Assembly (NCBI GenBank): GCA_018666235.1 | Contig: JABJAB010000074.1 | Location: forward strand, 1 to 33,391 | DNA: 33,391 nucleotides | Source: Ilumatobacter sp. | GTDB taxonomy: Bacteria > Actinomycetota > Acidimicrobiia > Acidimicrobiales > Ilumatobacteraceae | Direction of reading: 5' to 3' | In this document: one piece after another, positions 7,725 to 15,400 of the stretch | How positions within the stretch are numbered: position 1 is the stretch's first letter | Layout of the letters: each line of letters opens with the position of its first letter | Notes under the pieces: model-generated | The model's database searches: none | What the model was told of the DNA's origin: nothing | The model's input: only the letters and a program-made list of their open reading frames with translations | Made by a program: the position numbers and the translations under genes

Positions 7725-9445
7725 CGACGTCCACCCTCGACAACGTCGCTGCGGTAGACCTCGGTGTGGTCAGGCGGCAGCGGATCGTTGCCAAGGATCA
7801 GGTCGGCTGCCTTCTCGGCGATCATCATTGTCGGGGCGTACGTGTTTCCGTTGCTCACGTTCGGCATGCACCCCGCGTCGACCACGCGAAGTCCTTGCGT
7901 GCCCCACACCTGCATCGTGGACGGGTCGAGCACGGCCATCGGGTCGCTCTGCGGTCCGATCTTGGTCGTACAGGAGGGGTGCAGTGCCGTCTCGGAGTCT
8001 TTGGCCACCCAGGCCATGATCTCCTCATCGGTCTCGACGGCAGGTCCCGGCGAGATCTCACCAGCGTTGAGCGGTTCGAACGCCGGTTGCGTCAGGATCT
8101 TCCGCGCCGTTCGCACCGCTTCGATCCACTCCCGACGATCTTGCTCAGTGCTGAGGTAGTTGAACTGCACCGCCGGATGCTTCGATGCATCGCGCGACGT
8201 AATCTTCACCGTGCCCCGAGCGTCGGAGTACATCGGGCCGACATGCACTTGATAGCCGTGCTCGATTTTCGCACGACTACCGTCGGGCCTGCTTGGCGAC
8301 GATCCGTCGTAACGAATCGCGATCGGCAAGAAGTGAAACATCAAGTTCGGGTACGACTCGTTCGGATTGCTCTTGACGAACGCGCCGGCTTCGAAGTGAT
8401 TTGACGAGCCCGGCCCCCGCCGGAACAACCACTGCAGACCGATCCACGGCTTCTTCCAGTGCGCGAGATGCGGTTGAATCGACACCGGCTCCTTGGACTC
8501 GTATTGGATGTAGACCTCGAGGTGGTCCTGCAGGTTCTCACCGACGCCCGGCACGTCCGCAACGACGGGGATACCGAGCGACTCCAGGTGCTGACGATCA
8601 CCGACGCCAGACAGTTGCAGCAACTGCGGACTGTTGAACGCGCCCCCGCACAGCACCACTTCGCGTCCCTCGATCCTCGACACGCCGCGTCCGAAGAAGC
8701 CACCGACGCCAAGCTTGCGGACCTCGACACCTGTGGCCCGCTCTGGCTGCTCCGGGTCCTCGAACACCACCTTGTTGACCTGGGCCCGCGTCATCAGAGT
8801 CAAATTCGGGCGGTCAAGCACCGGATGGAGGTAGGCGCGCGCTGCGCTGAGACGGCGGCCGCGCAGGACGTTCTTGTCAAACGGGCCGAATCCCTCCTGC
8901 CGATAGCCATTGACGTCGTCGGTGCGGTCAAAGCCCGCTTCGACGCCGGCCGCGAGCCATGCGTCAAAGAGCGCGTTGTTCGCGGGCCCACGTTCGAGCA
9001 CGAGCGGACCGTCATCGTTGCGGAGCCCGGGGTGCTCGGGCTCTTCGCCAGCAAGACAGGTCTCCATCCGTTTGAAGTACGGCAGGCAGTGCGCCCAGTC
9101 CCATTGTTCCAAGCCGGGAATGGAACCCCACTTGTCGTAGTCCATCGGGTTGCCCCGCTGGAAGATCATCCCGTTGATGCTGCTCGATCCGCCGAGCACC
9201 TTGCCCCTCGCGTGGTAGACACGGCGTCCGCCCATGAAGGGCTCCGGCTCGGACTCGTACTTCCAGTCGTAGAACCGGCTGCCAATTGGGAAGGCAAGCG
9301 CGGCGGGCATGTGGATGAAGACATCCCATTTCCAGTCGCGTCGGCCTGCCTCGATGACCAGCACCTCGTTGGACGGATCGGCACTCAGTCGGTTCGCGAG
9401 CGCGCACCCAGCGGATCCGCCACCAACAATGATGTAGTCGTACAC
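7721..9445 (-). CDS. betA: Choline dehydrogenase-type GMC oxidoreductase
   Basis: A 574-residue FAD enzyme of the glucose-methanol-choline family from a GTG start (VYDYIIVGGGSAGCALANRL). The dinucleotide fold GGGSAG is at residues 8-13, followed by LVIEAG. The GMC signature 1 region is RGKVLGGSSSINGMIFQRGNPMDYDKW and signature 2 is GGAFNSPQLLQLSGVG. The catalytic region is DSETALHPSCTTKIG, with the active-site His in LHP. The final NVSNGNTYAPTMMIAEKAADLI closes the FAD site. This pattern matches BetA, which oxidises choline to betaine aldehyde and often onward to glycine betaine. Coupling to the downstream choline-sulfatase supports that substrate. No betaine-aldehyde dehydrogenase or BetI regulator is present nearby. 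Confidence 0.88.
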   Translation of the reverse strand: MYDYIIVGGGSAGCALANRLSADPSNEVLVIEAGRRDWKWDVFIHMPAALAFPIGSRFYDWKYESEPEPFMGGRRVYHARGKVLGGSSSINGMIFQRGNPMDYDKWGSIPGLEQWDWAHCLPYFKRMETCLAGEEPEHPGLRNDDGPLVLERGPANNALFDAWLAAGVEAGFDRTDDVNGYRQEGFGPFDKNVLRGRRLSAARAYLHPVLDRPNLTLMTRAQVNKVVFEDPEQPERATGVEVRKLGVGGFFGRGVSRIEGREVVLCGGAFNSPQLLQLSGVGDRQHLESLGIPVVADVPGVGENLQDHLEVYIQYESKEPVSIQPHLAHWKKPWIGLQWLFRRGPGSSNHFEAGAFVKSNPNESYPNLMFHFLPIAIRYDGSSPSRPDGSRAKIEHGYQVHVGPMYSDARGTVKITSRDASKHPAVQFNYLSTEQDRREWIEAVRTARKILTQPAFEPLNAGEISPGPAVETDEEIMAWVAKDSETALHPSCTTKIGPQSDPMAVLDPSTMQVWGTQGLRVVDAGCMPNVSNGNTYAPTMMIAEKAADLILGNDPLPPDHTEVYRSDVVEGGRR

Positions 9446-9545
9446 CGGCCCAGTCTGCCAGTGCGCGGGTGTTGATCAGTCGAGTCTGCGCAGAGCCTCA
9501 CAAAATGCGTCGTCGCTCCGGGTCCTCCGTGGTTCGCATGAGCAT

Positions 9546-9566
9546 CGTGCGCAAAATGTTCGCACG
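9546..9566. repeat. 6-bp inverted repeat in the betA-trpA gap
   Basis: CGTGCG (9546-9551) and CGCACG (9561-9566) flank a 9-base AT-rich loop in the 140-base gap between the betA start and the trpA stop. It could be a weak hairpin ending trpFBA transcription or a regulator half-site for betA. There is no uridine tract on either strand. I see no gene in this gap. Confidence 0.3.
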
Positions 9567-9585
9567 GTCCACACGCCGTGTCCGT

Positions 9586-10359
9586 TCAGTCAGCGTCGAT
9601 GGCGGCGCGTACTTCGGCGACGTACTCACCGACGCTGTCTGGCCCTGTCTCCATGAGCCGGCGCACCACTGAGGCTCCCTGGATCACTCCGTCGGCAACT
9701 CGGGTGGCCTGGTAGGCCTGCTCGGCGTTCGACACGCCGACACCAACCAGCACCGGCTTGTCGGTGATTGCCTTGAGCCGCGCGGCCAAGTCGGTTGCTG
9801 TTTCGGCGAGCGATGACCGTTCGCCCGTGACGCCGAGCAATCCCACTGAGTAGATGAATCCGCGGGCTCGCGCCGCGACCCGCGGCAGTCGATCATCCGG
9901 GGCCGTTGGAGCTGCGAGCATGATCGCCTCGATGCCGTGAGCCTCGGCTGCCGTGCACCACGGGTCGGATTCTTCAAGCGGCAGGTCGGGCAGGATGGCC
10001 GCAGCGACACCCGCACGCTGGAGGTTTGCCGCGAACCGTTCAGGTCCGGGGTGATGCACCAGGTTGTAGTAGGTCATCACCGCGAGCGGGATCTCCACGT
10101 CGAGACCTGGCACCTCATCGAGCACTGACTGCGGTGTCACCCCAGCTTCGAGAGCAGCCTGTGACGCCTGCTGGATGACCGGGCCATCCATCACCGGATC
10201 GGAGAACGGGATACCTATCTCGACAGCATCGGCACCGTTCGCAGCGCACGCCCGAATTGCATCTTGCCAACCGGGATATCCACCGGTGATGTACGGGACG
10301 AGCAGTTTGCGACCGGCTTCGCGCTTGGCCCGGAACTCAGTTTCGAGACGCCCAGGCAT
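9586..10359 (-). CDS. trpA: Tryptophan synthase alpha subunit
   Basis: A 257-residue TIM-barrel enzyme that cleaves indole-3-glycerol phosphate to indole and glyceraldehyde 3-phosphate and channels indole to TrpB. The catalytic Glu47 (in AVEIGIPFSDPVMDGP) and Asp58 are both present, corresponding to Glu49 and Asp60 of the enteric enzyme. YITGGYPG, TYYNLVHHPG, LLGVTGERS and the phosphate-binding VGVGVSNAEQA follow in family order. The start codon shares one base with the trpB stop (TGATG), a classic arrangement giving equal synthesis of the two subunits. It is the last gene of trpF-trpB-trpA. Confidence 0.97.
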   Translation of the reverse strand: MPGRLETEFRAKREAGRKLLVPYITGGYPGWQDAIRACAANGADAVEIGIPFSDPVMDGPVIQQASQAALEAGVTPQSVLDEVPGLDVEIPLAVMTYYNLVHHPGPERFAANLQRAGVAAAILPDLPLEESDPWCTAAEAHGIEAIMLAAPTAPDDRLPRVAARARGFIYSVGLLGVTGERSSLAETATDLAARLKAITDKPVLVGVGVSNAEQAYQATRVADGVIQGASVVRRLMETGPDSVGEYVAEVRAAIDAD

Positions 10360-11552
10360 CAGACGTTGCCGTCCGCATCGGCGAGAATATCCATCATCTG
10401 CGCGACGTCCTTGTCGCCGCGTCCCGACAAGTTCATCAACACGGTCTGGCCTTGCATGCGGGGCGCCTCACGCGAAATCCACGCAACGGCGTGCGCACAT
10501 TCGAGCGCCGGGATGATGCCTTCGGTTTCTGACAGCAACCGGAATCCGGCAATGACCTCATCGTCAGTGACACTCGGGTACTCGGCCCGCCCAATGGAGG
10601 CGAGATAGGAGTGCTCAGGGCCGACGCCGGGATAGTCGAGGCCCGCTGAGATCGAGAGCGCCTCTTCCACCTGGCCGTATTCGTCCTGCATCAAGTTGCT
10701 GCGCATGCCGTGCACAACGCCGGGCACACCCTTGCCGATTGCCGCTCCACCAGCCGGCTCGACGCCAACCAAGCGGACACCCGGCTCGTCGACGAACCCG
10801 CTGAAGATTCCCATCGCATTCGAGCCGCCACCGACACAGGCCACGACAACATCGGGCAGTGCGCCCGTGAGATCGCTGATCTGCGTGTGCGCTTCGTCGC
10901 CAATGATCGACTGGAATTGGCGCACCATGTAGGGGTACGGGTGCGGCCCAACGACTGAACCCAGGCAGAAGTGGGTGTCGCCAACGTTGGCAACCCAGTG
11001 CCGCATTGCCTCGTTGACGGCATCTTTCAGCGTGCGGCTGCCGCTGTGGACGGATTCGACTTCGGAGCCGAGCAGCTTCATGCGAAAGACGTTGAGTGCC
11101 TGACGTTCCACATCAACGGCACCCATGTACACCTTGCATTCGAGCCCCATGAGCGCCGCAGCAGTAGCGCTGGCGACGCCGTGCTGACCAGCACCGGTAT
11201 CGGCCACAATGCGCTTCTTACCCATGCGCTTCGCAAGCAACGTCTGGCCGATCACGTTGTTGATCTTGTGCGAGCCCGTGTGGTTGAGGTCCTCACGTTT
11301 CAGGATCAGTCGGATGCCAAGCTGAGCGCTGAGGTTCTTGCATTCGGTCATGATCGACGGGCGTCCGGAGTAGAGACGGTGCACCTCGTCGAGTTCGGAG
11401 CGAAACGATGGATCTGCCCACGCCTCGTTAAAGGCCGCTTCGAGCTCCTGACATGCAGGCACCAGCGTTTCGGGAACGAAGCGGCCACCGAAGTCGCCGA
11501 AACGACCTGTGTTGTCCGGGGGCGCCGACAATGTGTCCGGATTCGTACTCAT
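10359..11552 (-). CDS. trpB: Tryptophan synthase beta subunit
   Basis: A 397-residue PLP enzyme joining indole and serine to give tryptophan. The Schiff-base lysine is Lys96 in NHTGSHKINN. The PLP-phosphate loop is CVGGGSNAMG. SISAGLDYPGVGPEHS, TEGIIPALECAHA and LSGRGDKD are all recognisable. One key residue departs from the family: the invariant catalytic Glu of AETGAGQHG (Glu109 in Salmonella) is Asp118 here (ADTGAGQHG, codon GAT). It overlaps trpA by one base and follows trpF after 50 bases, so it should function as the normal TrpB partner. Confidence 0.97.
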   Translation of the reverse strand: MSTNPDTLSAPPDNTGRFGDFGGRFVPETLVPACQELEAAFNEAWADPSFRSELDEVHRLYSGRPSIMTECKNLSAQLGIRLILKREDLNHTGSHKINNVIGQTLLAKRMGKKRIVADTGAGQHGVASATAAALMGLECKVYMGAVDVERQALNVFRMKLLGSEVESVHSGSRTLKDAVNEAMRHWVANVGDTHFCLGSVVGPHPYPYMVRQFQSIIGDEAHTQISDLTGALPDVVVACVGGGSNAMGIFSGFVDEPGVRLVGVEPAGGAAIGKGVPGVVHGMRSNLMQDEYGQVEEALSISAGLDYPGVGPEHSYLASIGRAEYPSVTDDEVIAGFRLLSETEGIIPALECAHAVAWISREAPRMQGQTVLMNLSGRGDKDVAQMMDILADADGNV

Positions 11553-11602
11553 TGGGACCGCAGGGTACTGACTGGTCCGGCAGCGACCCCAGTCGATCTC
11601 AG

Positions 11603-12256
11603 CTATTCAACATCCCAGTCGTAGGGCAGGTTGTCATCGCCTCGGTACTGCTCCGATGCGTGCGCCTTCGCGTTCTCGATGAAACGCTTAACAGCCATCG
11701 CGTCCTTTTTGCCTGGCGACTTCTCGACGCCGCTTGCCACATCGACACCCCACGGTTGCACCTCTTGGACCGCTGCATCCACGTTCTCGGGCGTGAGGCC
11801 TCCGGCAAGGATCAGCTTCATCGAGTCAGGCGCGTCCCCGGCGATCGACCAATCGAAGACCTTCCCGCTGCCAGGACTGGGCGCGTCGAGCAAGATCATG
11901 TCAGTGCCGTAGGTATCGGCTTTGGGGAGGTTCTCGTCGTCCGAGCCGAATGCCTTGATCACCCAGCGGAAATGACCCGCAATCTCACGCGTCTGCGCCG
12001 GAGTCTCGCGACCATGAAGCTGCACAGCTTTGACCCCGGCCTTGTGCGCCAGCTCGACCACTCGCGACGGGAGTTCGTCTCGGAAGACACCGACCGTGAG
12101 AATCTCGGGCGGGAGCCGACGGGTGATGTCGTACACCTTCTGCGGCGCGACCTGGCGAGTCGACGGCGCAAAGATAAACCCGACGGCATCGGCGCCCATG
12201 GCAACCGACAGCAATGCGTCGTCTTCGTTGGTGATGCCACAGATCTTGACGAACAT
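11603..12256 (-). CDS. trpF: Phosphoribosylanthranilate isomerase
   Basis: A 217-residue TIM-barrel enzyme performing the Amadori rearrangement of phosphoribosylanthranilate in tryptophan synthesis. I chose ATG 12256 because it gives the family-typical N-terminus MFVKICGIT with the catalytic Cys6. A TTG at 12268 in frame would add four residues. GADAVGFIFAPSTRQV, VQLHGRET, ILLDAPSPGSGKVFDW (catalytic Asp of LLDA) and LAGGLTPENV with the phosphate-binding ASGVEKSPGKKD follow. It heads trpF-trpB-trpA. trpC lies 3 kb away on the same strand and trpE, trpG and trpD are not in the window. Confidence 0.95.
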   Translation of the reverse strand: MFVKICGITNEDDALLSVAMGADAVGFIFAPSTRQVAPQKVYDITRRLPPEILTVGVFRDELPSRVVELAHKAGVKAVQLHGRETPAQTREIAGHFRWVIKAFGSDDENLPKADTYGTDMILLDAPSPGSGKVFDWSIAGDAPDSMKLILAGGLTPENVDAAVQEVQPWGVDVASGVEKSPGKKDAMAVKRFIENAKAHASEQYRGDDNLPYDWDVE

Positions 12257-12302
12257 GAGATGGCTCAACGTACCCGTCGCCGAACCGTCGGCGCGGGATC
12301 AG

Positions 12303-12308
12303 TACTGT
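12303..12308 (+). promoter_or_regulatory. -10 box of the polyphosphate kinase gene
   Basis: TACTGT fits the actinobacterial TAnnnT -10 pattern and ends 6 bases before the ATG at 12315, which predicts a leaderless mRNA. No convincing -35 element is seen 16-19 bases upstream. Confidence 0.4.
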
Positions 12309-12314
12309 GATCAC

Positions 12315-13067
12315 ATGACGCGCCTCGACAAGATCGACCTCGATGCCTCCCTCGGCAAGCGCGAATACAACGAGCGCCTTGCTGCAGCGCAGCAACGATT
12401 TCTCGAACTCCGGCTCCAATTGGGCGGCCAGACCACCAACGGCAAGATCGGCCCAGGGCTTCTGGTCGTGATGGAGGGTTCCGACGCCGGCGGAAAGGGT
12501 GGAGCGATCAAACGGTTGGTCCAGCTCCTCGACCCTCGGCACTACAGCGTCTACAGCTACGCGGCTCCAAGCTCACGCGAATTGCGTCACCACTTTCTCT
12601 GGCGCTTCTGGTCGAAGGTCCCTGGGCGCGGCGGGATGTGCGTTTTCGACCGCAGCTGGTACGGCCGGGTGCTCGTCGAACGCGTCGAAGGCTTCGCAAC
12701 ACCGACCGAATGGAATCGGGCATACGACAAGATTGTCGACTTCGAACGCGGCCTGGTCGTCGAAGGCGTCATCGTCATCAAGTTCTGGATGCAAGTCAGC
12801 CCGAAGGAGCAACTCAACCGATTCGAGAGCCGTGCAGACGACCCGCTGCGACAATGGAAATTGACCGACGAGGACTGGCGCAACCGGAAGAAGCGTGAAA
12901 AGTACGACGAAGCCGCCGAGGACATGCTCGAGCGGACTGATCACGAGGATGCGCCGTGGAATCTGATTGCCGGCGACCAGAAGAGGTGGGCGCGAATTGC
13001 CGTCCTCGAAACGACAATCAGCCGAGTCGAAGAGGGCATCCGGCTCTGGAACGAGCGATCGGACTGA
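12315..13067 (+). CDS. ppk2: Polyphosphate kinase 2 (PPK2) family protein
   Basis: A 250-residue single-domain PPK2, which uses polyphosphate to phosphorylate nucleoside mono- or diphosphates. The Walker A motif EGSDAGGKGG covers residues 54-63. The lid region is PSSRELRHHFLWRFWSKVPGRGGM and the Walker B-like CVFDRSWYGRVLVERVEG carries Asp112 and Arg113. The C-terminal KKREKYDEAAEDMLERTDHEDAPWNLI with RWARI is standard. The frame is open upstream into trpF, but ATG 12315 fits the usual N-terminus and sits just after a -10 box. The nucleotide preference cannot be settled from these motifs alone. Confidence 0.92.
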   Translation: MTRLDKIDLDASLGKREYNERLAAAQQRFLELRLQLGGQTTNGKIGPGLLVVMEGSDAGGKGGAIKRLVQLLDPRHYSVYSYAAPSSRELRHHFLWRFWSKVPGRGGMCVFDRSWYGRVLVERVEGFATPTEWNRAYDKIVDFERGLVVEGVIVIKFWMQVSPKEQLNRFESRADDPLRQWKLTDEDWRNRKKREKYDEAAEDMLERTDHEDAPWNLIAGDQKRWARIAVLETTISRVEEGIRLWNERSD

Positions 13068-13106
13068 TCCCGCCATGGGCGTGCAATCTCGTGCGTGATT
13101 CAACCG

Positions 13107-13316
13107 TCAGCGCAGTACTGACGTCAGGAGCAGGCTGGTCTCGCTGTTCACCACGCCGTCAACGGCTCGGATCTGTCCGAGTACGCGGTCGAAGTTTCCC
13201 AATGAGATCGTTCGCACCTCGGCGACGAGGTCCGAACCGCCGTTCGCGGTGTGCTGCGAGTGAATCGCGGGCAGCCCGCGGAGCTTTCTGATCACGCCTC
13301 GCGATCTCGCGCTCAC
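13107..13316 (-). pseudogene. Truncated Lrp/AsnC ligand-binding (RAM) domain
   Basis: A 69-codon minus-strand frame from GTG 13316. Its second half reads like an Lrp/AsnC effector domain: LRGLPAIHSQHTANGGSDLVAEVRTISLGNFDRVLGQI, then VDGVVNSETSLLLTSVLR. The order helix, strand with HTANGGSDL, strand, helix, final NSETSLLL strand fits the RAM fold, but the first strand is missing and no helix-turn-helix lies upstream. A TGA directly precedes the GTG, and the divergent dehydrogenase gene starts 90 bases further on, leaving no room for a DNA-binding domain. It is either a remnant or a very short stand-alone RAM protein; I favour a remnant. The remainder of 13068-13406 shows no other gene. Confidence 0.45.
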
Positions 13317-13406
13317 TCAGCACGCAGCCTGGCCGAGTGACGTCGGGGTCGGGCCCAACCGTCACTCAGTCACGGCAGTCCGGCCGCTGTCTGGCAGGCT
13401 GACCCA

Positions 13407-14243
13407 ATGAAACAATTCAGCGGACGTGTGGTCGCTATCACCGGTGCAGCATCGGGCATCGGCCGGGCGCTGGCCACCGATCTGGCGTCGCGCGGCGCTC
13501 ATCTCGCGCTTGCCGACCTTGATGCGATTGGACTTGCCGAAACCGTTGGCATGTGCGAGGGCCACGGGGTCAAGGTCACTTCCGCCACGGTTGACGTTGC
13601 TGATCGTGCCGAAATGTTCGCCTGGGCCGACACGGTCGCCGACCTGCACGGCTCGGTCAACATGATCGTCAACAATGCCGGCGTCAATCTCGCCGCCACT
13701 GCCGCCAAGCAGTCGATCAGCGACTTCGAATGGGTGATGGACATCGACTTCTGGGGCGTCGTGCATGGCACACAAGCCTTCCTCCCACATCTTCACCGGG
13801 CTGACGAAGGCCATGTGGTCAACATCTCGAGTGTCTTTGGTCTGGTCAGTATTCCCGGGCAGTCCGCCTACAACTCCGCCAAATTTGCGGTACGCGGGTT
13901 CAGTGACGCGCTCCGCATGGAACTCGAGATCGAAAAAGCAAACGTCTCGGTCACGACGATCCATCCGGGCGGCATCAAGACCAACATCGTCAACAGCGGA
14001 CGACGCGACGACACTGTGCGCGCCATCGGGCAAGACCCTGACGACATGCAAAACGAGTTCGACAAGTTCGCCATGAGCAGTCCCGAGAAGGCGGCACGTC
14101 AGATCCTGAAGGCCGTTGAGCGCAACCGTCGCCGGGCCCTGATCGGGCCCGACGCAAAGTTGTTCGACATTGCGTCGCGGCTACCCGCTGGCCTCTACCA
14201 ACGGTTCTTCATCTCCAGCGCGCGGCGCGAGCTCAGCCGCTGA
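13407..14243 (+). CDS. Short-chain dehydrogenase/reductase (classical SDR)
   Basis: A 278-residue Rossmann-fold oxidoreductase. The cofactor motif TGAASGIG is at residues 12-19. LADLDAIGL follows the second strand; its acidic Asp favours NAD(H). NNAG is near residue 90, and the catalytic Ser (VNISSVFG), Tyr155 and Lys159 (AYNSAK) are intact. HPGGIKTNIVNS follows. The C-terminal SSPEKAARQILKAVERNRRRALIGPDAKLFDIASRLPAGLYQRF resembles the subgroup often annotated as acetoin or long-chain acyl reductase-like SDRs. The substrate is unknown. It ends 4 bases from the convergent selenoprotein gene. Confidence 0.92.
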   Translation: MKQFSGRVVAITGAASGIGRALATDLASRGAHLALADLDAIGLAETVGMCEGHGVKVTSATVDVADRAEMFAWADTVADLHGSVNMIVNNAGVNLAATAAKQSISDFEWVMDIDFWGVVHGTQAFLPHLHRADEGHVVNISSVFGLVSIPGQSAYNSAKFAVRGFSDALRMELEIEKANVSVTTIHPGGIKTNIVNSGRRDDTVRAIGQDPDDMQNEFDKFAMSSPEKAARQILKAVERNRRRALIGPDAKLFDIASRLPAGLYQRFFISSARRELSR

Positions 14244-14247
14244 TCGT

Positions 14248-15384
14248 TCAGAGCGTGCTCGGGTAGTACGACCCAACGGCGCGCGACGACACTTCAGAGC
14301 GGAAGTCAGATTCGAACGGCCAATCTTCCTCTTCGCCGAGGACAGGACCTTGCACGAACCGCCCGTAGTCGCCACCCACTCGATCGTTGCCAACAAGCGA
14401 CCAAGCCTGGCGCCGATAGGTCCAGTTGTCTGGCTGCAGACGGTGGCATGCGTTGAAGTGTTCGATCGCCGCGTCTCGGTTGCCGGCCCGCCAGAGATGG
14501 TTGGCAAGTTCGAAGTGCGCCGCGCCTTGCGACATCGCAGCATCGCGCGGTTGCGAGGCAGCGATGACCTCGCCCGGCGACATCACGAACGGGCTGTCGG
14601 CACCATTGTTGACCCAGTCGCGAATCGCGTCGGGATATGACAGCCGGTCCTGGCCTGAGCCAAGCACGGCCCACATACCGGGCCCGTCAACCGGCTCGGC
14701 AGGAGCGCCTGGGGCACGGCCCAGGTCGGGCATGTCGGCAAGCATCTCCTTGGGAAACTCTTGCCGTCCGCCTGGCCAACCGGGTTCGGGCGGTCGGACG
14801 ATGATGCCCTGTTCATCGATCCAGATCACATTCGGAATATTGACGACACCGAAGAGTGCATCGAGCTGATGCGTCGGGTCGAGCAGTGACGGATGCGTCG
14901 GCCGTCCCGACGGGTGTGCAGCCTCGATGTAGCGACGCGAGGCCTCTGGCCCACTCAATTCGAGCGAGGCGGTGACCACTTCGAGGCCTGCTGGGTGAAG
15001 TTCGTCGCGGAGTGCCTGCCAACCTGGCAGATCGAAGGAACAACCTCAATACGGTGCCCAGGAGACGATCACGACCTTCTGTCCGTGCAGCGAGGAGAGC
15101 CGAAATTCGTTGCCGTCGAGATCCTTGAGCACCAACTCCGGCGCCTGCGCTGTGGCAAGGGCCCGGTCCCCGAGCGATTCTGGACCGATCGCGGACATCG
15201 CCGTCGTGGCGTCGGTGACGATGGCCATGCCGAGACGCTCGGCCACTGCGCGAACGTTGAAGTCTGCTGCGCTGCCGTCGAGCGGGACACAGACCTCGGC
15301 CTTACAAGCACCCTGCGGCTTGATTTCCCAACCGGTTCCAGCGGCGAACTGTTCTGCGGTGAGCTCGAGGGTGTCGGTCAGCAT
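14248..15384 (-). CDS. Selenocysteine-containing redoxin (ResA-like, WAxxUGC motif)
   Basis: One 378-residue protein read through an in-frame TGA at 15048-15046 (Sec113). The frame is open and homologous on both sides. Before the TGA comes an N-terminal region with CKAEVCVPL, then LKDLDGNEFRLSSLHGQKVVIVSWAPY. After it comes GCSFDLPGWQALRDELHPAGLEVVTASLE and the thioredoxin-fold LFGVVNIPNVIWIDEQGIIVRP. The active site is W-A-P-Y-U-G-C, matching the WAxxUGC motif I recall for a ResA/TlpA-like selenoprotein family; Cys115 would resolve. A short helical, TPR-like C-terminal part (AAHFELANHLWRAGNRDAAIEHFN) is appended. A bacterial SECIS hairpin follows the UGA directly. No signal peptide is visible, so it is probably cytoplasmic. 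It lies 16 bases after trpC on the same strand. The alternative, two genes or a nonsense mutation, is unlikely given the hairpin. Confidence 0.88.
15016..15048 (-). promoter_or_regulatory. Sec UGA codon and bacterial SECIS element
   Basis: The UGA occupies 15048-15046. After a 15-base spacer, CUGCCA (15030-15025) pairs perfectly with UGGCAG (15021-15016) around the tri-loop GGU, and an extra U-G wobble sits at the base. The loop begins 21 bases after the UGA and starts with G. Both features satisfy the known rule for bSECIS elements (loop 16-37 bases from UGA, a G in the first two loop positions). SelB carrying Sec-tRNA should bind here. Confidence 0.82.
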
Positions 15385-15400
15385 GCGGCGACCGTAGCGG

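Noticed and set aside
9446..9585. Possible tRNA or small gene in the betA-trpA gap
   Set aside because: No cloverleaf, T-loop consensus or credible reading frame is visible.
15046..15048. Reading the TGA as a nonsense mutation making a redoxin pseudogene or two separate genes
   Set aside because: The frame is intact on both sides, the TGA replaces the active-site Cys exactly, and a rule-conforming SECIS hairpin follows.
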